The notes under the pieces: generated by a model
Seen by the model: the letters and a program-made list of their open reading frames with translations, nothing else
The model's database searches: none
What the model was told of the DNA's origin: nothing
Part shown: positions 1 through 11,701 of the stretch, piece after piece
Layout: the number at the start of each line of letters is the position of its first letter
Position numbering within the stretch: position 1 is the first letter of the stretch
Assembly: GCA_022393335.1 (NCBI GenBank)
Contig: JAJEKB010021643.1
Span: 124,001-188,000, forward strand
Reading direction: 5' to 3'
DNA length: 64,000 nt
Source of the DNA: Macrotrachela quadricornifera
Taxonomy: Eukaryota; Rotifera; Eurotatoria; Philodinida; Philodinidae
Program-made: the position numbers and the translations under genes

Positions 1-242
1 ATTAGGCTTGGGGAGGCTCAAGCCTCCCCTAAAAAGTGAAAGAGGAGGCTTGGGGAGGCCCAATATTTGAAAAAATTTTAGGATCCTATTCCAAATTAAA
101 TTGAATGTTCTAAATATTATCAACAAAGTTTAGTTTTTATGTATCTTTGCATGCACGAATGCTAAAACCATGATGATTTTTTTAAATACGTTATCGGCGT
201 TCTCTACAACAACTGTATCAAAAAATTCTATTGACTTCTACT

Positions 243-1097
243 TAGAGCCCTGCAGGTTATAGATAACCTGCCCTGCCCTGCCCTGCCCGGCCAGGGCAGG
301 GCAGGGCAGGTTAAAGGTTGCGAAAATTTTTACAGGGCAGGTTGCAGGGTACGAATGTCGTAACCTGTCAACCTGTAACAAATTTTGCACATTAAATATT
401 ATTGACATCTGTTGTAAAATCATATAGAAAAAAACGAATAGAAGTAAACTGAAAATCAACTCAGATTGATCGCATAGATATCCATTATAAATTGAAGTGT
501 CGCTAATTTATTCTTTATATATATGTTATGGCCCAAATTCGAATTCAGCTCAATTCAGAATTCGTCCAACAAGTTTTCTAAGTTTAAATTTTATCTCATT
601 TTTTTTTCTATTATCATCATTAACATCATCATTTACTCGTTTATGAACCATAATTAACATCATGAATTTATTTTTGAAATGTTGTCATTAACATCATAAT
701 TAATCTTTTTATGATCATTACTAACATTATTTTATATTCTTTTTATATTCATTTGGTGAGATTTTAGAAAAACGAAGACACTCATTAAATCCAGATATTG
801 TAGACGATATATTAATGATTCGAAATTTTCGAGATATGTAATATTGATTTAGTTTACTTTATAAATTGAAATAAATTGAATGAAATTACATGAAAATTTT
901 ATATGAAAGTTCAAATTTTTCTATAATATCATACAGTGCAGGGCAGGACAGGGCAGGTTAAAGGTTACGAAAATTTTGCAGGGCAGGGCAGGGCAGGGTA
1001 CGCGAAAAAATTTACAGGGCAGGGCAGGTTGCAGGTTACCAAAAACTGAGAATGGCAGGTTACAGGTTGTGAAAATTGCTCAACCTGCAGGCCTCTA
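243..1097. mobile_element. Non-autonomous hAT element (MITE) with perfect 8-bp target duplication
   Basis: The ends are TAGAGCCCTGCAGG (243-256) and its inverse CCTGCAGGCCTCTA (1084-1097), differing at one base. They are flanked by identical 8-bp copies of CTTCTACT at 235-242 and 1098-1105, which is diagnostic of hAT insertion. Both subterminal zones (about 266-365 and 935-1080) are packed with CAGGGCAGG-type repeats, partly palindromic at 266-312, plausibly transposase-binding sites. The middle is AT-rich and non-coding. The element sits inside the larger hAT-like element and so inserted later. Confidence 0.85.
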
Positions 1098-1827
1098 CTT
1101 CTACTGATGTATTTTTAGAAAATTGAAAAACGATGTATAAAAGGTTTCCACTTTTCATAATATTAAAAATAAGAAACATCTTGGAAATAAAATCTATTTT
1201 TCATTTACTTTCGCACAGAAAAATGATAAAAATTAGACTGCTCTGAAAGATGTACCGTTAAATTTTTTATAGTATTCACAAAAAAGATGTCCTTAGACTA
1301 TTGAAAGCGATTTTGAAAGGGCAAAATGCGAAGATGTCAGAGATACTGTTATTTATCACTATAACAGTTGACTAATAGCGTCACAAATGGCAGGCTAATT
1401 ATCAACAGCACGTCTTTTTGTACAAGAATGCACTACGAAATACTGTGATACCATCAAAGTGACCGGTTTCGTGTTCAAAAATCGTCTTAAAGGATGAATA
1501 GTGAACAGTTAGGCGATAGTTGTTTGAATAGAGAAGTGAATTCAACTCAAAAGAGTAAAAAATTATAGTCTCATACATCTTATAGCCTTCATAAAAATCG
1601 ATTAGAACAGGTCAAGAGAACACTTTGTTTTTTTTAAAAACTTCAAGTTCTGTGATTTGTTTGAGCGAAAATAAATGAGAAATAGATATATTAAAAATCT
1701 TTTTGTTCTTTTCAATCCAGTGGAAAGTAGCAACATTTTATGTATCTTTTCTTTCAGTTTTGTAAAAGCTCATCTGAACAGGTCAACAGGACTTTGTGGT
1801 GCAATTTTTCCAGAGAATTCAGTAATA

Positions 1828-2805
1828 CTTAGGGGTATCCAAAAGTAGTGGTGGTGGTACCATTTTTGCTTACAGAAAGCTCGAACAAATTTCCTTTTTT
1901 TATAAAAAGATAGAGCGTCTTTTGCTCTATTTTTCTATGCTATGAAGATCACTATTTATCTAATATCATAGTAATAAAATTTTGATCAACACTGTTTTTG
2001 TTGACACCTAGCTGGTTATTTTAGATCAAAACACGTGAAGTATTTTGTATTTCATTCTATCATCGTTTAATACGTTGTATTAAAAAATCAAAATATACCA
2101 CAAGATGCAGCATGAAAAGCTCTACAATTTATAAAAACCTGCTTGTTTTGTAGTTGCACTTTTTTCTTTTCAAAATAAGAAAAACTCTGAGCGGCAAAAT
2201 TTCGACGTTTCGAAAACAGCACCTTGTTTTTGGTAAAAGTTGTATTCCTTTTTTCCCATGTCGTCTTCTTATTTTTTGATAGTTTTCTTTAAAAAACAAA
2301 ATACACTACAAGATGCAGCTTCAAACGATCTACAATTTCCAAAGAACAAATATAAGAAGATGACATAGGAAAAAAACGAATACGACTTTTACCAAAAAAA
2401 GATCCTATTTTCACAACGTCGACACTTCGTCGCTCACAGTTTTCCTGGTTCTGAAAACGAAAGAGTGCAGTTATAAAATAAGTAATTCTTTATAAATTGT
2501 GCAGCTTTTCATCCTGCATCTTGTAGTATATTTTGATTATTTAATATAATTTGTTGAACGACGATAAAATGACAAAATAAAATTCAAACGTGTTTCATCT
2601 GTTATAATCTAAAATAACCAGCTAGGTGTCAACAAAAACAGTGTTGATCAAAATTTTATTACTATGATATTAGATAAATAGTGATCTTCATAGCATAGAA
2701 AAATAGAGCAAAAGACGCTCTATCTTTTTATAAAAAAAGGAAATTTGTTCGAGCTTTCTGTAAGCAAAAATGGTACCACCGCCACTACTTTGGGATACCC
2801 CTAAG
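1828..2805. mobile_element. Fold-back MITE, TA-flanked (Tc1/mariner-like ends)
   Basis: Long inverted repeat of 978 bp. The outer ends are CTTAGGGGTATCC (1828-1840) and GGGATACCCCTAAG (2792-2805), each bordered by TA (1826-1827 and 2806-2807). The arms are about 480 bp and can be followed almost to the centre near 2300, so the whole element is a giant imperfect hairpin. The inner part of each arm carries a module (ACAAGATGCAGC, then GAAAAGCTCTACAATTTA) that recurs at about 25668 and in decayed form at about 39430. There is no reading frame. Confidence 0.8.
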
Positions 2806-3475
2806 TAGTTGCAAGGATTCATTTTTTGGAATTGTTCTTTGAATTTCGATCTTCATTTTATCATCAACTGGAAATAAGTAACACAAAGACGACTGTCTGA
2901 CTGAGAGTGACGCCAGACAAAGTTTCGGACGAGCACTAACTGAAGATCAAGTCTTACTCTTCCAAATCATGAGTTTTTTGGTATAGTTAAATTTTGTCGT
3001 ATTCTATCATATAGATAAATTCTATGGTTTAACAAAATACAGTAAATCAAAAAAATGAATTCCATGACACTCAAATTCAGGATTGCATCAATTGAAAAAA
3101 ATTTCGAGATTATATGATCTGTCTGTGCAGAGATATATACAAAATCGAGTATATTTAAAATATGTTGGAACACTCTCTATCTCTTTGAAAAAAGTTAGAG
3201 TTGGAAAACTAGAAACTTCCTCTCTTCCTCTATATCACCTTTCACCTTTTTATTCCTCCCTCTGTTATGGTCTGTGAAGTTTTGAGCCTCCCCTAGTGTA
3301 GAATTGTTCCGCCGCCCCTGAACTTTACCAGTAAGTAGTAAATAATTTATTTACTATTTACTTTTGTACAGTAAATACCAAATCTATTTTGAATTTGATG
3401 TCATCATATAATTATTGGTCCTGCTGACCGAATATAGAAAATCAACTACTACAGATCGGGCATACTCTTAAGTCC

Positions 3476-3712
3476 TTTACTACTATATGCCTGGGGTACC
3501 CATAGGTCATCAAGTACTATATATTATGATGTCCTTGGCTCCTCAGCCACTATATATGGACAGTATCTTTGGGTCTCAAAGTACTATATAATAAGGGTAC
3601 CATTAGAACTTCAAGTACTATATATGGGAAATACCTTTGCCTCCTTAAATACTGTATGATGGGAGTACCCTGAGGCCCACGAGTGTTAGATACTGGTGGT
3701 ACCCATAAATTC
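3476..3712. repeat. Degenerate minisatellite, about 35-38-bp unit
   Basis: Six to seven diverged units contain the words GTACTATATA and a GGGTACC-like block followed by TTGGGTCCTCAA-like sequence. The same unit occurs inside both arms of the fold-back element at 40911-42341 (about 41157-41310 and, inverted, 42090-42190). This array is therefore probably a fragment of a related element or shares its repeat family. Confidence 0.65.
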
Positions 3713-3811
3713 CTTCTCCACTCCCCGGTTTCTTCAATACTGTGTTGCTAAAATATCATGGTGTTGGAGGCGCATTCTAGTATATCTATGACAACGTTTA
3801 ATTTCCCCCTG

Positions 3812-4429
3812 ACAGAAATAAATGATATACCTTATTTTTTCGATTATTTCTCTCTGCCATTATCGTTCAGTCTGACATTTACATCACAGATAGATTTTTG
3901 ATAACTTGACTTACTCCGAAAATTTCAACCTTATACGATGAGAATTTGTTGAGAAAAGTACAAGTATATCTCATGCACTCATGTAGCTGTGTAAAGAAAA
4001 TTTGCTATTTTCTTGTTGAAATTAATTTTTTTTTCTTTTCAATAATATCAAACTTTAATGAATGAATTCACTTCTTTATATCTCCTTTAAGCGTTTGGCG
4101 AACGAAACTATCTTCAAACGCTGGTAACAGTGGAAACGAAGGTGGAAAAGCCTAATATGAGTGTCAAAGTTTGATTTTATTGAAAATAAAAAAAAATCAA
4201 TTTCAGCAAGAAAATAGCAAATTTCCTTTACCCAGCTACATGAGTACATGAAATATACTTGTACTTTTCTCAACAAATTCTCATTGTGTAAGGCTGAAAT
4301 TTTCGGAGTAAGTCAAGTCATCGAAGATCTATCTGTGGTGTAAATATGAGACCGAACCATAATGGTAGAGAGGAATAATCGAAAAAATAAGGTGTATCAT
4401 TTATTTCCGCCAGGAGAATATATGTACAT
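3812..4429. mobile_element. Fold-back MITE
   Basis: Imperfect inverted repeat. Arms of about 250-280 bp are centred on about 4100. The left arm word AGAAATAAATGATA near 3835 is matched by TATCATTTATTTCCG near 4397, and the match continues through the TCGATTATT and GAGAATTTGTTGAGAAAA blocks. The termini and target duplication are not certain (possibly TA). The inner module is shared with the 57534-59171 element, although the outer ends differ. No coding content. Confidence 0.65.
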
Positions 4430-4916
4430 CAAAAGGGACGAGACTTAAAATTTTAAAATATGACATATTCACAGTTTTTATTTTATTTTGCAGTTATTTA
4501 TTAAAAAATGGTTTTATATAAACTTTTATATTCTGTAACTGCATCAGTGCATGATAATGAGATGATAAATCAATTATAAAATTAACTTGGTTAGATTACT
4601 TTACTTTATTTTACTTTTTTCAAAATATAGTAAAGATAAAGTGCCACACCTACACATTACTATAAATCATAAAATCATAAATCACTGTTTTTCTTTGACT
4701 TCAACTCAATTTCAGATAAAATCATTCCACTTGAGTCTGAAAGCATACCGTATGAACGTAGTATATTTTTAATTTTCGTCATCATCGTTTTTGTCTAATA
4801 GTTGGTTAATAAAATCTACCAATACATTCTCAATGGAACTGTCATAATTACGTTTTTCTTATGACAATATTTATTTGTCACATGGCAATGAAAGATTTCA
4901 TCTATCGCGTCAAGGT
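4430..4916. other. Intergenic, upstream of the MLKL-like gene
   Basis: AT-rich sequence without a recognisable gene or repeat. The final part presumably carries upstream control elements of the kinase gene. Confidence 0.4.
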
Positions 4917-4925
4917 TATATAAAA
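4917..4925 (+). promoter_or_regulatory. TATA box of the MLKL-like gene
   Basis: TATATAAAA lies 93 bp upstream of the ATG at 5010. A start site about 30 bp downstream would give a short leader of about 60 bp. Inferred from position and sequence only. Confidence 0.5.
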
Positions 4926-5009
4926 ACAAAAGCAAATAAAAAAGAAAACATATTTCTCTTTCTTTTATCTTAATTTTACACGTGTGTTACGATTTCAATA
5001 TTCAATACG

Positions 5010-7197
5010 ATGACTTCATTACCTGTAGAACGAATATTTAATTTACAAAATGAAATTCATAAAAATGTACCACAAGTTCATGCTAATAAAATACAATGTG
5101 AACGTCTTTGTGAACGTATTGATCAATTAATTGATTCACTCGAACTATTGGAACATGCATCATCAACAATATTACGAGATGAATCACGTTTAATTCTTGA
5201 TAAATTTCTTCAATGTATTGATGATTGTAATAATTATATAGAAAAATTAGCATCATCTGAAAATTGGTATGAAGAAATTTATGATTATAAAAAAAGTGAA
5301 GAAAAACTTCATGAATTAAATCAACGATTATCCCAACTTGGTCAAGATTTATGTCTTGGAATAAATATTCAACAATTATTCAATCATAAACAAGATCAAG
5401 ATGATCAACGAGAAGATATAAAAGATTTAAATAAAAAATTAGATGAAATTTCCGAAAAAATGTTAGAAAAACAATGTGAACAAAATAAATTAATTGATAA
5501 AATGATTGATAAACGTTTACAATCATTTCGTCATTATTTAGTACAAAATTTATTAATACAACAAGATTCAAATCAATCACATGAACTTATTAAAGAACAA
5601 CAACAATTTTTACATATACCATATAAAGATTTATATATTGAAGATAAACCTCTTGGTCATGGTGGCTTTGCTGATGTTTATAAAGCAATATGGTTAACAC
5701 ATCATGATCAAGTGGCTATTAAAATTATACGTATTAGTCATTTATCAAATATTCGAGAAGATTTTTATCGAGAAATTTCAACAATGTATAAAATACGATA
5801 TGAAAATATTTTATCTGTTCTTGGAGCATGTATTGAACCAAATTTTTATGCAATTATTGTTGAATATATGCCATTAGGTTCATTATATGATATTTTACAT
5901 AAAAAATCTCAAGAAATATCATTTGATTGGTCAGATAAATATTCTATTGCATGGCAAATGACAAAATCAATAAATTATTTACATAATTTAAATCCATGTA
6001 TTCTTCATCGTGATATAAAATCGATGAATTTTTTATTAAAATATAATAGTAATTCAAATCAAAAATATCTTGTTAAAGTTTGTGATTTTGGTTTAGCTGA
6101 AATTCGACGTGAAACATTATCACAATCAACATTATCATCTTCTTATCCAAGTGTTGGTTCATTTTATTGGAAAGCACCAGAATTATTAACACCTCATAAT
6201 CGACATACAAAACAAACTGATATTTATAGTCTTGGAATTGTTTTTTGGGAATTAGCAACTGAAAAAAGACCATGGGATGAATATGAAGATGATACAATTA
6301 TATTAATACAAATAAAATTAGGTGAACGACCATCTATTCCATTAGATATACCTGAACAATATAAACAATTAATACAAGATGCATGGAATCATGATCCACA
6401 AAAACGACCAACATGTTTTCAATTAATGGAACGAATTTATAAAGAAATAAATCAATCAAATATTTCAAATAATGAAAAATATGTTATTGATTTACATCCA
6501 CAGTTAATAACATCTAAACAAAACTATTCAGTTATATCAACACCAAGTACAGAGTAAGATTTATTTCTTTTTTTTTTTATAAATGATATTAATATTTTCA
6601 AATCTATAGAGTTAGTTCAACAAGAACTGCAATACAAGTAGCTGAAGAACAAAATGAAGAAAAAAGATTAATAGATAGTGTACCAAATATTATTATACCT
6701 GAACCATTACAACTTGAAACAAATACAGGTAAATTTTTCATATTTCACTGTATTGGTTGTAAAGTTTTAAAATACTATAAACAATACTAATAGAAACATA
6801 CTTTTTAATTCTTTACTAGATTTAACTTCATTTGAAAATATATTTTTTTTGTAGATTCTCAGACTGATCAGGAACAAATAGAGACAATTTCGATTAATTC
6901 AGAATCAAAACTAAAACCTAGTATATCTTCTTCATCTCTACTCGATATTGAAAAAACAAGTCAAGTAAATCTATCTTCTACTACTATGTCAAAATCTTCT
7001 GAAGATATAACACTAAAGTAAATTTTTATTATATCTAATAAATAATTCAATTAGGTTTTTTTTTCTCATTGTATATATACAGTTCCAAAACAAAAGTTGA
7101 TTCGATGAAATCAACTCATATTCCATTGTATACAATTGGAAAACGACGTCCATTACATAATAGATATGCCAAGGATAAGGAAAAGAATAATGAATGA
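5010..7197 (+). CDS. MLKL-like protein: N-terminal helical (4HB-like) region plus protein kinase domain
   Basis: Four exons: 5010-6553, 6610-6728, 6855-7017 and 7083-7197, all with GT-AG introns of 56, 126 and 65 bp, giving 646 residues. Stopping at the in-frame TAA at 6555 would miss the GTAAGA donor; splicing keeps the frame open. Residues 1-125 are helical, with a segment (QNEIHK at 13-18, CERLCER at 30-36) resembling the four-helix bundle of MLKL. A coiled coil (about 130-180) follows, then a kinase domain (about 208-480). The kinase motifs look catalytic: Gly loop 216-221, VAIK Lys238, Glu255, HRD 333-335 with Lys337 and Asn340, DFG 359-361, APE 389-391. Exons 2-4 add a Ser/Thr-rich tail with no known domain. 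In vertebrates MLKL is the membrane-permeabilising pseudokinase of necroptosis; a cell-death role here is inference. Other possibilities are plant-type HeLo kinases or TNNI3K-like kinases. Confidence 0.85.
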
Positions 7198-7454
7198 ACA
7201 TTGAATTTATTCAGATATTATCTTAATTGAAGATACTGACATGAATATGCAATTAAGAATGTTGTTTTTTTTTTTTGTAATCAAAGGATAACTTTTAAAA
7301 GTAAAACTATCTGTTGAAATATAAATGATTTAATGCTTTAAGAAATTCGGTAAAGATTTTGAATCTTAAATCCTATCAAATGATCAATATTTTGAAATAT
7401 AATTCAAAATTCAAGTTAATAAACAACATAAAAAATAAAAAAAGAATAATTTTT

Positions 7455-8016
7455 TCAATTAAAACTTTTTGCTACATCATTAAATCGTTCAATTTTACTT
7501 AATATAGATTGCCATTCTGTCATTGTCATATCATATCTTTCAAATAAAATTCTTTGTTTTTCAATTGGTTCCAAATTTTCATTTATTACCCAATGTGTAT
7601 TAATAAAATTAGTATATGTAGAAAATGTTTTTTTTATTAAATTATCTAAATTTAATATAATTTCCCGAGCAAATTCAATACGTATAACATAATCTTCTAA
7701 TTGATCTTTACTATGAATTATTGGTCGAGTACGAAAAAGATTTTTTCGTATTATTTCAATTGTTATTTCTGTTTCACTTTTTAATTCATTAAGAATATTA
7801 AATATATTATGATATTCAATAACAACCAAATAAGAAGTATTTTCTTTTGGAAGAATTATTGCAATATGATAAAATTTTTTCCAAAGTTTTTCCAAAACAT
7901 TTGTTACATTTGCCTAAAGAATAGAACATATATATATTATTATTGGACTAAAGATCATCATCTAATTTTTATTTTCGATAAAGATAAATAAATAATATCA
8001 GATATATACATACCAT
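7455..8016 (-). CDS. Hypothetical protein, 153 residues, two exons
   Basis: I do not recognise this gene. Exon 1 contributes only the ATG (8014-8016), followed directly by a GTATGT donor. The acceptor TTTAG ends at 7914 and exon 2 runs 7913-7455, giving a protein beginning MANVTNVLEKLWKK. Without that splice the long frame has no ATG near its start, which is why the two-exon model is preferred. The product is charged and predominantly helical, with no signal peptide, membrane segment or cysteine pattern. It is convergent with the MLKL-like gene, 257 bp between stop codons. AATAAA-like words in the gap could serve either gene. Confidence 0.6.
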
Positions 8017-8396
8017 TTTGATATTATTTATGATATTTATCTATAAGAAAAAAAAATATCATATTTTACAATAAACAATCAGAAAGAATATTTGATTTAT
8101 TTTTCAATTTGTTTTTTGATATTTATTATATAAACATGAACATTTACCGAAATATATTAGACAAAGTCGTACATGGGTTTTGTTTATGAAATTGATTTTA
8201 TAAGTTTTTAATTTGAAATAAGATGATTATGTATGTTGATATGACTTTGATAGTTAGCTAATAAGACAGTTACAACTGCGCAAGACAATAAATATAGTCT
8301 TATCATGTTTATAGATAATAGAAAAAAAAAGAAAAATTCAAATATGACTCATCATATGTTGTCAACAAGGGATGTTTGGAAGTTTTAAAAACAAAA

Positions 8397-8868
8397 TCTA
8401 TGTATATAACGAAGAAAGTTTGTCTGTTTTTTCATGCATTTGAACACCGCATGAGCTAGTGGTGCCAAACTTTTCATAGTATACGCTTAGGTCTCGAGGA
8501 AGATCGAGAGGGTTGGGCTGAAATTTCATACAGGTTATGATACATTCCGTGTTTTACCAATCTTTCAAAAGCTTCATAACATTTACTGTCATTGTTAGAA
8601 TATTGAACTTTTAGTGTCACTCTTTTTGCACTGTGTATTGGTATAAAGTATGAGAATACGCATGAGTTAAGAGAAAGGCAGTCACATTCCCACACTATTT
8701 GCTGAATTATTCGATTTGAAAATGAATTTAAGTGTATGCACGACGGGACATGTAGTAAGAATAGATGAAAAGATCTTAAGCGAGCCTTCTATATATCTTC
8801 TGTCGTTTTCTAACATGGTAAGTTTCCAGTATGGGAATTTCTCGAGCAACGTCGGGTACTACCGCTAG
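8397..8868 (+). mobile_element. Non-autonomous Helitron-like element, copy 1
   Basis: The 5' end TCTATGTATATAACG followed by GTTTGTCTGTTTT is the usual look of invertebrate Helitron starts. The 3' end GTCGGGTACTACCGCTAG finishes in CTAG. The host base before is A (8396) and after is T (8869), as expected for insertion at AT with no duplication. Much of the interior (from about 8450) aligns with the copy at 11702-12201, for example ACAGGTTATGATA and GAGCAACGTCGGGTA. No Rep/helicase is encoded. Confidence 0.6.
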
Positions 8869-9609
8869 TATTCATATATTTTACTCGATTCAAATCAATT
8901 ATTGAGTAAATAACGTGGCTCAATATAAAGTCAGTGACTCATAATAATCGTCAAATAAGCGATTAAAATAACTAGTTATTAATTTTTGCTATGTTAGTTC
9001 TTATACAAGATATATTCAGCGTTGTATTAGAAAATCTTTAAAAAAATCATCATGGTCGATTTGGAAAAATTTATCAAAACATTCTCATGTTTATAATTTT
9101 ATCATCATAAGAGTAAATACTATCCAATAATATATCATATGAAAGATCGAGACGAGTAGTCTTAGTTGATAAAGGTACATTTCGATTAGAATTTATTCTT
9201 TCTCATCATATAGATTAACTTTGTCGAGCTTCAAGATTTATGAAATATTCTGTTCTCGAGGTTTAATAAGACATGGTAATACGAGGACTAATATTGATTT
9301 TTTTAAATAAAAAATTCTTTTTCTTTTATTACAGATTTTTCCATTCGTACTAGATCAATTTTCATGAGAATAGTGAAAACAAATTTCTATACTCACGACT
9401 ATTTCATAAACGAAACGTTGTATTTTATTATTATTATTATTATTTCGGTCTCTAGAATGTTATAAGAAACTATATTCTTTTTAATTCAGAAATTCTGATA
9501 CATAAATATGCAAATAATGATCTGTTTCTTTTTTAAATTATAGCATGTTTATAAAAAACTGCTTTATTTTTGTTTATTTGATAAATATTCCCAATAAAAC
9601 GAAGGAAAT
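8869..9609. other. Intergenic
   Basis: AT-rich, with a short (TTA)n run near 9425. No gene or repeat family was recognised. Confidence 0.4.
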
Positions 9610-10581
9610 TTATTCCATATAAATCGGATAAAGGACAGGCAAAACAAGATCGAAACCTCCGCCATAAAAATCTGGAATAAGTTGTGTTTTTGGTCCATCT
9701 TTGACACGAGTTATAGTTAATGTTTGTTTTTTATTAAAATTTTCAGCATTAAAATATAATTCTTCTGGTGATAATACAAAGCAATCATTACATTCTTTTG
9801 ATTTCCATTGAATACGAACAGTATCATTTCCATTTATTCGATGTGGTGGAGTTATAAGCCAAATTTCGACTGCTGAACTTTGCTTTAAATCTAATTTTAC
9901 TATTTGTGGATAATATAAAAGACCAAGCATAACATCTCGACATATTGTTGTCCAGTTTTTTGGAATTGAATTAAAATATTTCTCATCTGGTTTTCCCATT
10001 TGTATAACTTGATAATTTATTGTTTCTTGTCTAACATACCATCCTCGACGAAAAACACCAGTTGATCGAAGAGGAATTTCTGTATTTTTTTTAAAAAAAA
10101 TTTCTTCACATGGATAACTTTGTCCACTATCAACTTGACATCTTTCATTTGAATACCAATAATCTTCATCAATAGAAGAATCATTTGAATGAATTAATTC
10201 ATAATTAAATGTTTTGTAAGTTTTTATTTCATATGAACTTCCATTAAGCCAATGTGATGGAAATGAATTAAATGTACTTCCACCATATTTCCAATATGTT
10301 CCATACATACAACCAAATGGTGCAGAATCTATTAATAATTGAACATAATATTTTGATTGTGGTGAATCAGGTATTGCGTAAGGAAAATGCTTTAAAACAT
10401 AAGTTGTTTCATGATCATCGGTACCATAGCGAAGTGTCATAAAAGCGCGTTGATTAATTTCATCAATTGCATATATTGTTTGACCATTATTTGGAGAAAA
10501 GACAATTTGTGGTGGAAAATATGGTTGTGCACCCAAACAACTTGATATAATAAATGATATTAAACAAAATATGATTTTCAT
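9610..10581 (-). CDS. Secreted protein of unknown family, 323 residues
   Basis: Single-exon frame with an ATG start and an N-terminal hydrophobic stretch (MKIIFCLISFIISSCLGA) that reads as a signal peptide with cleavage near residue 18. The mature part has several cysteines (in GCMYG, ERCQVD, YPCEE, ICRDV, and a CNDC pair near residues 265-268), so disulphides are likely. It also carries N-glycosylation sites such as NGSS, NDSS, NWT and NDT. There is no membrane segment after the signal. I do not recognise a domain; the beta-rich, Trp/Tyr-rich composition suggests an extracellular globular protein. No neighbour suggests its job. Confidence 0.75.
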   Translation of the reverse strand: MKIIFCLISFIISSCLGAQPYFPPQIVFSPNNGQTIYAIDEINQRAFMTLRYGTDDHETTYVLKHFPYAIPDSPQSKYYVQLLIDSAPFGCMYGTYWKYGGSTFNSFPSHWLNGSSYEIKTYKTFNYELIHSNDSSIDEDYWYSNERCQVDSGQSYPCEEIFFKKNTEIPLRSTGVFRRGWYVRQETINYQVIQMGKPDEKYFNSIPKNWTTICRDVMLGLLYYPQIVKLDLKQSSAVEIWLITPPHRINGNDTVRIQWKSKECNDCFVLSPEELYFNAENFNKKQTLTITRVKDGPKTQLIPDFYGGGFDLVLPVLYPIYME

Positions 10582-10810
10582 TTTTCTAAAATCTCTAAAA
10601 GCAAGACTAGATGAGATAAATTAAAAGTCATATCGCTCATTTATAATAAAAGTATTTTGTTTTTCCTACTTTATTGAAAAATGTAAATCGAATATGAAAC
10701 CTTTTTTTTCCTATTAATACATTAAAAAAAATTGTCATGAAATGATGATATGAAGAAAAAAAAGAAAATAGTATAATATCATCTGATCGACATATTTATT
10801 TTTTATTGTT

Positions 10811-11186
10811 CTAAGCTTTTCTTAGACCACCTGCATTAGCTTCATTACAAATCATATTGACCTTGAAATATTGTTTTTTGTATTTTAATATTTCAATCGA
10901 ATTGAAATCGACTTTTGTTTTCGTTATTTTTTCAGATATACACATATTGTCAAAGACCAATTCGTTAAGAACTGGATAATCATTTTTTTCTTCATTATCA
11001 TCGCTAGTTCTTATGACTCCTTCTCCACCTAAGAAACTCGCTGAACAATAAAAAAAAAGTCGTCCAATTAGTTTTATTATCAGGATTTAATCTTAAAAAA
11101 CCGATTAGATTTAATCTAAAGCGTAAAAAATCAGTTGTTTTCACATCATTCTTCTCTGATATTGTAGTCATTCGAAGCATGCACGA
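10811..11186 (-). CDS. Possible small coding exon(s), function unknown
   Basis: A clean minus-strand frame of 76 codons lies at 11040-10811 (ending in TAG), immediately after an acceptor-like TTGTTCAG. Upstream, another frame begins at an ATG at 11171 (MTTISEKNDVK) and overlaps it in a different phase through a T-run. Either an intron or a frameshift would be needed to join them. Composition is coding-like (Glu/Lys/Asp-rich) but no family is recognised. It could be the last exon of an unresolved gene, a decayed gene, or chance. Confidence 0.3.
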
Positions 11187-11701
11187 AGACGATAACTCAG
11201 GGTCATGGAATTAAATCATAAATATTAGTCAATTTATACTTAGCAATCATCTTGTTAGACATTCATGAAATATTTAACGATTATTTGTTAGTCTTGATGA
11301 CAACGAATAATGATCAAATGAAGAGGAATTCTTCGAACAGATGAAGCGATTCAATCATCCTTAATAAAATCTATCGATATTAATCATAACATACAGTGTC
11401 TAAAATAAACACCGAGACATGTTAATTTTTTGTATAAATTTTATGTACAATGGAACAGATTTTGACTTTTAATCGATATAAGTTAGGATCAATATTTGCA
11501 TAAACTCTCGAGTTTTTTTAATACTTTTCCTGTCGACAATTGTTAAATTCAAAAGTTGTTCACTTAACTAACGATTACGATAAAAGCAAGCACATATATA
11601 CAAAACTTCTTTCTAACTAAGGATGAGAATAAAAATACAATCGCACTTGCTAAGAATATCACGGAAACACAAGAGCACGTATTAGAATTATGCTGGTAAT
11701 A

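Larger units (their letters stand above)
1..3320. mobile_element. hAT-like DNA element, right part (left end lies outside the window)
   Basis: The right end at 3320 reads, on the minus strand, CAGGGGCGGCGGAACAATTC, a typical hAT terminal inverted repeat. It is followed inward by a GGGGAGGCTC block. The same GGGGAGGCTC/GAGCCTCCCC words, in inverted arrangement, occupy positions 8-57, so the window opens inside the left subterminal region of the same element. The 8-bp duplication cannot be tested because the left flank is missing. No transposase reading frame is visible. Two further elements (243-1097 and 1828-2805) are nested inside. The rest (1110-1825 and 2815-3290) is AT-rich with no recognisable coding content. 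The extent is inferred; only the right terminus is directly supported. Confidence 0.6.

Noticed and set aside
3083..3277. 64-codon frame near the right end of the hAT-like element
   Set aside because: No transposase motif and an abnormal composition; treated as chance.
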